From Ignavibacteriales bacterium (GTDB taxonomy: Bacteria > Bacteroidota > Ignavibacteria > Ignavibacteriales > Ignavibacteriaceae), in the NCBI GenBank assembly GCA_016709155.1, contig JADJEI010000013.1:496001-560000 (forward strand): a stretch of DNA of 64,000 bases. The letters are read 5' to 3'. The notes beneath the pieces are model-generated. The model searched no databases and was not told the origin of the DNA. It saw only the letters and a list, made by a program, of their open reading frames with translations. This document shows, one piece after another, positions 58,033-64,000 of this stretch. Both the position numbers and the translations under genes were made by a program. Position 1 is the first letter of the stretch; every line of letters starts with the position of its first letter.

Positions 58033-59451
58033 ATGTCTCTTTACGATTCCGACTTTTCAGGTGATGAAAACCTTGAATTTGAAAAAACCAATATTGAACA
58101 AGAAATTAAAAAATGTAAAAAGTCAATTGACGACGGCAGGATTTACAACTCCCTCGAATATATCGAAGATGTTTTACAGTTGTGCATCGAAGCCGATAAG
58201 AATGAAGACGGGTTATACTTTTCTGAAAAGCTTATAGAAATTTTTCCTTATAATGCCGAGTATTGGGTGAAACATGGTATTTGCCTTAGCGGGCTGCTTA
58301 GATTTGACGAAGCGATAAAATCATTTGAGAAATCGCTGTCACTAAATCCCGCCGATACCGAAGTACTGCTTGATAAAGCCACTGCCGAAGAAAGCAATGA
58401 AATGTTTGAGCAGGCTAAAGAATCATTGAACCAAATTTTATCCATTGAGCCAGGGCATGACGAAGCATATTTCAATTTAGGATTGATCGCACAAAAGGAA
58501 AATAATTTTGAACAAGCTGCAGGCTATTTCAAAAAAGCGATTGAGTTTGACGAAGATTATTCCGAAGCATGGTATGAGCTTGGCTTTTCTTATGAAAATC
58601 TTGACAAGCTTACGGAAGCACTCGAAGCCTATGAAAAATTTCTGGATCTTGAGCCGTATCATGCTAACGGCTGGTTCAACCGGGGGGTAGTGCTCGTCAG
58701 ACTGAGTAAAACAGAACAGGCGATTAATAGTTACGATCTTGCATTGGCGCTCAAGGAAGATTTTGCAAGTGCATGGTTTAACAAAGGAAATGCTCTTGCG
58801 GACCTCGGCAGGTTTCAACCGGCGATTGACTGTTTCAAGAAGTCGCTCGAACTGGATAAGGACGATGAAGCATCTTTTTATAATATTGGAAATATTTATG
58901 AGGAAATGGGTGATCTTCATAGCGCAATAAAATATTATACCGAAAGTATAAAAATAAATGATCAGTACTATGAGGCATTCATTGCGCGTGGTTACTGTCA
59001 CGATGCATCAGGGAAATTTCAATTAGCACTCAAAGATTTTAATAAAGCAATTTCGCTTTCGCAGGATAGGGCAGATGCCTGGTACGCCCGTGCTGATCTG
59101 GAGTACTCCCTTGGTCAGCTTCAAAACTCAATACTCAGTTACAGAGAGGCATTGAAAATTGAAAAGGATAATTTTGAAGTTTGGTTTAACCTTGCTGAAA
59201 CACTTTTTGAACTTGGCGATTGGCTTGAAGCTTTAAATTCATTTGATGAGTGTATCAGGATAAACCCTAAAGATGCTAATTCATATTATGGAAAGGCGAA
59301 AGCAAATTTTATTTTAAGCAGACCGCAGGAAGCAGTTGAATGTTTGAAAATCGCCTTTACGCTTGATCCTGAAATAAAACAAGAGTTTGAAAAAGATTAC
59401 CCTGAAATAAAATCATCAAGATTATTCAAAAAACTTCTTGGTGAAATTTGA
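58033..59451 (+). CDS. TPR-repeat protein
   Basis: 472 residues with about twelve TPR units of 34 residues, for example AEYWVKHGICLSGLLRFDEA and AWYELGFSYENLDKLTEALE. No signal peptide, so likely a cytoplasmic scaffold. It stands 57 bases before aroE on the same strand; similar pairs occur in relatives, but no shared function is evident. Intact. Confidence 0.88.
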   Translation: MSLYDSDFSGDENLEFEKTNIEQEIKKCKKSIDDGRIYNSLEYIEDVLQLCIEADKNEDGLYFSEKLIEIFPYNAEYWVKHGICLSGLLRFDEAIKSFEKSLSLNPADTEVLLDKATAEESNEMFEQAKESLNQILSIEPGHDEAYFNLGLIAQKENNFEQAAGYFKKAIEFDEDYSEAWYELGFSYENLDKLTEALEAYEKFLDLEPYHANGWFNRGVVLVRLSKTEQAINSYDLALALKEDFASAWFNKGNALADLGRFQPAIDCFKKSLELDKDDEASFYNIGNIYEEMGDLHSAIKYYTESIKINDQYYEAFIARGYCHDASGKFQLALKDFNKAISLSQDRADAWYARADLEYSLGQLQNSILSYREALKIEKDNFEVWFNLAETLFELGDWLEALNSFDECIRINPKDANSYYGKAKANFILSRPQEAVECLKIAFTLDPEIKQEFEKDYPEIKSSRLFKKLLGEI

Positions 59452-59508
59452 TAGTTCAATAATCTGACGTGTATCAAAAATATTTTTGTGTCATAAAATA
59501 AAATAGAT

Positions 59509-60381
59509 ATGAAAGATTCATTTAAAACAAATACTAAGCTGCTTGGTTTAATCGGTCACCCGATAAAACATACATACTCCCCCTACTTACACAATGTCGG
59601 AATCGAAATGACAGGAGTAAATTATGTGTATCTTCCTTTCGATGTACTTCCGGCAAATTTAAAAAATGCTGTAAAAGGAATTTTGACGCTTGGTGTTGCC
59701 GGTGTAAGTGTAACCCTCCCTCATAAAGAAACCGTAATCAGATATTTAAATGGACTATCTGAAGAAGCATCAACCATCGGAGCGGTTAATACAATTGTAA
59801 ATGATCTTGGGAAACTTCAGGGATACAATACTGATGCAGAAGGAGTTTATGCAACATTGCTGCCGTACAAATCTCAAATAACGGGGGAGGAAGTTTCGGT
59901 AATTGGAGCAGGTGGTGCATCCCGATCGGTCATCTACACTTTAATCAGACACTTTCAGCCAAAAAAAATAAATCTTATCAATCGCACTGAACAGCGTGCT
60001 GAGGTTGTGAAAGAACATTTTGCTGCGAAGATGAGATACGATTCTTTCCAGGTGTTCGAACTTTTTCCACCTGATTTAGTTAGTGTGTTTAAGAATTCCA
60101 GTTTAATTGTAAATGCAACTGCTATCGGAATGTTTCCGGATAACGATGATTCGATAACCACATTATCCAAATCATTTTCGAAAGATCAGATTGTTTTTGA
60201 TTTAGTTTACAACCCCCCTAAAACCAAACTGATGCAAATTGCAGAGTCTGAAGGTGCAAAAACTGTTGACGGTTTAACGATGTTAATTCACCAGGCAATT
60301 AAATCGTTTGAGCTATGGACAGGCAAGACGCTTGAGTTTGACAAACTTTACCGCGCATTAATTTCAGTTATAATCACCTAA
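59509..60381 (+). CDS. aroE: Shikimate dehydrogenase
   Basis: Reduces 3-dehydroshikimate to shikimate with NADPH in aromatic amino-acid synthesis. 290 residues. LLGLIGHPIKHTYSPYLHN is the substrate-binding start, VTLPHKETVIRYL contains the catalytic Lys, GYNTDAEGVYATL contains the catalytic Asp, and VIGAGGASRSVIYTL is the NADP-binding glycine loop. Intact. Confidence 0.96.
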   Translation: MKDSFKTNTKLLGLIGHPIKHTYSPYLHNVGIEMTGVNYVYLPFDVLPANLKNAVKGILTLGVAGVSVTLPHKETVIRYLNGLSEEASTIGAVNTIVNDLGKLQGYNTDAEGVYATLLPYKSQITGEEVSVIGAGGASRSVIYTLIRHFQPKKINLINRTEQRAEVVKEHFAAKMRYDSFQVFELFPPDLVSVFKNSSLIVNATAIGMFPDNDDSITTLSKSFSKDQIVFDLVYNPPKTKLMQIAESEGAKTVDGLTMLIHQAIKSFELWTGKTLEFDKLYRALISVIIT

Positions 60382-60567
60382 TTTAATATTAGATAAGCGA
60401 CCACAAGCCAGGCAATCCCTTTTGCTAAAAAGAAAAAAAATCCTATCACACCTATTTTCTTTAAATGGTTTTTAAGCATCTGCCAACAATTTTATAAATA
60501 TTAAAATATCCCGGATGAAATTATTGAATGATCCCGGGCAGAATTAATCCTAATCATTTTAAAAAAC

Positions 60568-62580
60568 TTACCTCAATAAAATCATCTTTTTAGTTTCAAT
60601 ATAATTTCCGGAATGCAGTTGATAATAATACACACCGCTTGAAAGCAGTAAATTTTCGTCTGTGTTGAAATCTACTTCATAAGTGCCTGTAGGTTTATAT
60701 TCATTCACTAATGTTGCAACTTCATTTCCTAACACATCAAACACCTTTAATGTAATTAATATGTCACCCTGAGCTTGTCGAAGGGTGGCAGAGGGAACAG
60801 TATATTTTATTTTTGTTGAAGGATTAAATGGATTCGGATAATTCTGTTCAAGTGAAAATTTATCTGGAGATTTGATTTCAACTTCGATAGAATTTGAATA
60901 CTCGAATGTTCCATCCAAATCAATTTGCTTTAATCTGTATTGGTAGATACCTGCGACAAGATTTTTATCCACAACCGAATATGTATTTGCTTCAGTTGTA
61001 GTTCCATGACCATTCACGAAAACAATCTTTTCCCAATCTTGATTAGCATTTACTTTCCTTTCTACATCAAAACCTGAGTTATTCTTTTCGGAAGCTGTTG
61101 TCCATCGAAGGATAACATCACTATTATTAACTTCCGCGGTGAAGGAAGTTAATTCAACGGGCACAGTAGTAACAATAGCAACAGCAGTGTTGCTGTAGTT
61201 TGAAACATAGCTGTCATTAATAGCTGTTACTCTGTATGTGTAAGTATCTATCACAGAAACATTATCTGTAAAGGAAGTTTGATCAGCACCCACCGTTCCG
61301 ACAATTTCGTAAATATTATTGCTGCCTTTTCTTTCAATTCTGAATCCGGTTTCGGAAGATGAATTATCAGACCAGTTCAGTTCAACAATTGAAGGATCAG
61401 TTGGATTAGCAATCAAGCCGGTTGGTGCTTCAAGTCCGGGGATGAATTCATAAATTTTTCCATTAGCGCCACATACATAAAATTCATAATTCATATCAGC
61501 ACCGAAAGATAAAATGTTAGAAGCTGCTGTGAGCAAAAAAATATTTGAGCTGTCAGCAGGATGTAACTGCCAGATTTTTTTTGAGCAGTAGTCGCCATAA
61601 ACATAATCGCCTGTCAATTCTGTTCTGCGATTGCCGCGATAAATAAATCCGCCGGTGATTGAACAATTTCCTCCTGCATGCTCAAATTCAAATATCGGAA
61701 ATAGATAGTCGGTTCCGGTACAACCGCTTGTATTGTAGGGATGGTTTCCTTCGTAACATCTCCAGCCGTAGTTCCCGCCATTTTCGATCACATCAATTTC
61801 TTCCCACTGATTTTGTCCAACATCGCCGCACCAAAGTTCACCCGTAACAGGATCAAAGCTGAACCGCCATGGATTGCGCATCCCATAAGAATAAATTTCT
61901 TCTCTATAACCTTGTGTATTATTATAAAAAGGATTTGTAACAGGAATTCCATAGTTTAATCCGCCTTGTGGATTGTCAACATCAATACGTAAAATTTTTC
62001 CGAGCAACACAGATAAATTTTGTCCGTTATTAAAAGGATCGCCCGCAGAACCGCCATCACCCATTCCAATGTATAAGTAGCCATCCGGACCGAAGGAGAT
62101 TTGCCCGCCGTTATGATTTGAGAATGGCTGATTAATTTCGAGCAAAATCAACTCGCTGTTTTTAATAGCTGAATCAGGATTAGCAGCACTTACTTCATAT
62201 CGGGCAATCACAGTTCGCAGGGGAGAGTCAGCAGTGTAATCAACATAAAAATAACGGTTGTTTTCATAATCGGGATGAAAAGCCAGACCGAGTAAACCGG
62301 TTTCTCCACCACTTGTTACTTTATCGGTAATATTTAAGAATGTTTTACTCGTAGTTGTGTTTCTGTTATTTTCAAAAACTTTAATAATGCCCCCCTGCTG
62401 AACAATAAAAATTCTATCAGTTCCATCTCCAGAATTATACAAACCAACAGGACTTGAAAACGTTAAACTTGGAAATGCTTCCTGAATTTGAAACTGAGCG
62501 TTCAATTCAACGGAGGTGCATGTTAATAATGATGAAAAAAACATCATCACAATTGCTGATGTTAATCGGAGATTTTTCAA
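60568..62580 (-). CDS. Secreted glucose/sorbosone dehydrogenase-like propeller with Fn3 and T9SS domains
   Basis: 670 residues. Signal peptide, then a six-bladed PQQ-sugar-dehydrogenase-like propeller (GLLGLAFHPDYENNRYFYVD, HNGGQISFGPDGYLYIGMGD, YSYGMRNPWRFSFDPVTGEL), an Fn3 domain around residue 395, and a T9SS sorting domain with NYPNPFNPSTKIKYTVPSA. A TLRQAQGDI stretch interrupts the sorting domain, caused by an inserted palindrome (60765-60787). Oxidation of a sugar outside the cell is likely, but the substrate is unknown. Confidence 0.88.
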   Translation of the reverse strand: MKNLRLTSAIVMMFFSSLLTCTSVELNAQFQIQEAFPSLTFSSPVGLYNSGDGTDRIFIVQQGGIIKVFENNRNTTTSKTFLNITDKVTSGGETGLLGLAFHPDYENNRYFYVDYTADSPLRTVIARYEVSAANPDSAIKNSELILLEINQPFSNHNGGQISFGPDGYLYIGMGDGGSAGDPFNNGQNLSVLLGKILRIDVDNPQGGLNYGIPVTNPFYNNTQGYREEIYSYGMRNPWRFSFDPVTGELWCGDVGQNQWEEIDVIENGGNYGWRCYEGNHPYNTSGCTGTDYLFPIFEFEHAGGNCSITGGFIYRGNRRTELTGDYVYGDYCSKKIWQLHPADSSNIFLLTAASNILSFGADMNYEFYVCGANGKIYEFIPGLEAPTGLIANPTDPSIVELNWSDNSSSETGFRIERKGSNNIYEIVGTVGADQTSFTDNVSVIDTYTYRVTAINDSYVSNYSNTAVAIVTTVPVELTSFTAEVNNSDVILRWTTASEKNNSGFDVERKVNANQDWEKIVFVNGHGTTTEANTYSVVDKNLVAGIYQYRLKQIDLDGTFEYSNSIEVEIKSPDKFSLEQNYPNPFNPSTKIKYTVPSATLRQAQGDILITLKVFDVLGNEVATLVNEYKPTGTYEVDFNTDENLLLSSGVYYYQLHSGNYIETKKMILLR
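60765..60787. repeat. In-frame palindromic repeat inside the T9SS domain
   Basis: CACCCT and AGGGTG flank GAGCTTGTCGA. This palindrome type is known as a dispersed repeat in many genomes. Here it adds residues LRQAQGD within the sorting domain without breaking the frame. Confidence 0.75.
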
Positions 62581-64000
62581 ACTTTACCTCTTTTATTTTT
62601 TATTGAAATTGTATTTCTTGTTTTAGTTTTAATAGTTTTTTTAGCCTTTACCGGAAGTTCAATCAATCTTAAGAATTCATCAACTTTAAATTGGCTTCTA
62701 ACTGAAACGTCCAACATTCTTTTCGTGTGGTTGATCATTTTCTGAATTGTTGTATTTTTTTTCTTCATTAACAATTCCGACCTTTTAACCATAGACCCTT
62801 TAGGGTTTTTACTTTCAGAGCTCTTCGCAGTTTTTTTTGATTTGAGAGTTTTTCTATCATCAAAAAAATGATGCTGTAAATAAAGCAGCATCAGCCAGAT
62901 AATTAATTCTTCAAAACTTTCTTTGTTAAAGTACTTAATATCCTCGTGTGCATGTACTCTTAAAAATATTGAAGTTTCATTTTCAGTAAATAAATTTTTA
63001 ATAACTTCAACAGGAAGAAATTTATCTTTCATTTGATAAAATTGTTTAAGAAATATTTCATTTGAAAGCATCTTAATTAAATAGATATTCTTGTAATTAT
63101 GGTTTTTGTCGAAGCCAAGAATTTCAAATACTTCAAATAATAATTTTTCAATGAGAAGATTAGTAAAAGATTCATTCACATTTTTTGAATTAGTGGACAG
63201 ATTCTTAAGGACAAGTTGAATAAATAAAAGAAGATGGAATTCAGCATTATCTTTTTTTATTAAAGGTAAAACATTTTCTATGTCGGCGATCCATTTTTTG
63301 TTTTTGGGATCTTTTTTTATTTCAAGAATATTTAAGATAAGTTCGTTCAGACTTTTTATATCTTTAAAAAAATCTGATTCGATAACTTTTGCATCCACCT
63401 TCATATCAAGAATCAACATCTCTTTTAAAACAGTCTGGAATAAGAATGACAGAGCAGATTTAAAAGATTCTTCACTTATATCAGAAAATAAAAAGCTTAT
63501 AAATAATTTTACATTTGTTGTATCAAATAATTTTAATAACGAAGAATGAAGCGGTAATAGCTTTTGTTCTAACAACGCATGCTCAATTGATTCAACACCT
63601 CTACCATTAAGGAAATTACAAAGTGATTGAAATTCACCAGCAGCGTCAAAGATTTCATGGAAATTTAAGCAGACTTTGTAATCATAAGCTCTAAGAGTGA
63701 ATGTTAAACCAAGCTCAAAAGATTCCTTTCCAGAGAGAAGGTACTGAAGTTTTGTCCGATGATCTGTATAAATATAAAAATGCTGGACATCATTTTTAAA
63801 TTGAAGTGCATCTGCAATTTTTTGACTGAAGAAAAATTTTTCATCGCTGTTGATTTTGCTCTTCATTCTTCCACTCGAAAATTGAATATAACCAGTAGTT
63901 TCTGTATAGGAATTATTAAAAATGATTAATGCTTTTTCATCTCCCGAGCTATTAGTGCAAGCAAAAACATTTTCATCAACTTCATTTTGAGTAGTTACAA
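62577..64000 (-). CDS. C-terminal part of a probable alpha-amylase-family (GH13) protein, cut by window
   Basis: The frame stays open to base 64000, so the N-terminus is missing. The first visible residues (ENVFACTNSSGDEKALIIFN) look like the C-terminal beta domain of GH13 enzymes. The rest (TLRAYDYKVCLNFHEIFDAA, NGRGVESIEHALLE) is like long helical tails seen after some such domains; the catalytic barrel would lie outside the window. The stop overlaps the dehydrogenase start by 4 bases, so both may be co-expressed for carbohydrate use. Confidence 0.55.
   Translation of the reverse strand, partial: VTTQNEVDENVFACTNSSGDEKALIIFNNSYTETTGYIQFSSGRMKSKINSDEKFFFSQKIADALQFKNDVQHFYIYTDHRTKLQYLLSGKESFELGLTFTLRAYDYKVCLNFHEIFDAAGEFQSLCNFLNGRGVESIEHALLEQKLLPLHSSLLKLFDTTNVKLFISFLFSDISEESFKSALSFLFQTVLKEMLILDMKVDAKVIESDFFKDIKSLNELILNILEIKKDPKNKKWIADIENVLPLIKKDNAEFHLLLFIQLVLKNLSTNSKNVNESFTNLLIEKLLFEVFEILGFDKNHNYKNIYLIKMLSNEIFLKQFYQMKDKFLPVEVIKNLFTENETSIFLRVHAHEDIKYFNKESFEELIIWLMLLYLQHHFFDDRKTLKSKKTAKSSESKNPKGSMVKRSELLMKKKNTTIQKMINHTKRMLDVSVRSQFKVDEFLRLIELPVKAKKTIKTKTRNTISIKNKRGKV

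Overview
The window is low in GC and probably comes from an Ignavibacteria-like member of the Bacteroidota/Chlorobi group. Several secreted proteins end in the type IX secretion sorting domain with the motif NYPNPFNP. The window also holds an Hmc/NrfD-type electron-transfer operon and multihaem cytochromes, as expected of such bacteria. No rRNA is present, so the assignment is inference.

Left part (1-21.3 kb): a type III-B CRISPR-Cas locus. Order: cmr1 (cut by the window edge), cas10/cmr2, cmr3, cmr4, cmr5, cmr6, a very large UvrD-like helicase, a coiled-coil membrane protein plus a VWA-like lipoprotein, a Cas6-reverse transcriptase-Cas1 fusion, cas2, and then about 53 copies of a 35-bp repeat. 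The repeats form three blocks (15919-19908), each ending at the same point inside a repeat and followed by a copy of the same 180-bp trailer-like element. The fusion suggests that spacers can be taken from RNA. A MNT/HEPN toxin-antitoxin pair and one decayed orphan repeat follow.

Middle (21.5-28.3 kb, minus strand): a HerA/TraD-like ATPase, two divergent uracil-DNA-glycosylase-fold proteins around a WYL regulator, and a leucine-rich-repeat protein. This looks like a defence or mobile island.

28.5-43.3 kb: an integrated element. It has a primase-helicase with a GGTAACC iteron cluster beside it, a DUF5659 protein, a large serine recombinase ending in a tRNA-Asn gene, and a cargo of small unknown genes separated by strong hairpins. 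Within the cargo are five copies (three sequence types) of what appears to be one structured RNA family: a closing stem, a GAAA-capped hairpin, a conserved GACGG, and an H-type pseudoknot. The stems differ in sequence but keep their pairing. I do not recognise this RNA, and it is the best candidate for something undescribed.

Right part (43.8-64 kb): chromosomal genes. These are an Fe-S/NrfD/13-haem cytochrome operon with a haem-sensing histidine kinase and two response regulators carrying GcvH-like domains; a tandem duplication of a PQQ-propeller lipoprotein and a T9SS-sorted protein; a TPR protein; aroE; a secreted sugar-dehydrogenase-like protein; and the end of a probable alpha-amylase-family gene.

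Many accessory genes are split by frameshifts, nearly all at short A or T runs. In contrast the core genes right of 43.8 kb are almost all intact. Either the island is decaying or the assembly carries homopolymer errors; the sequence alone cannot decide.
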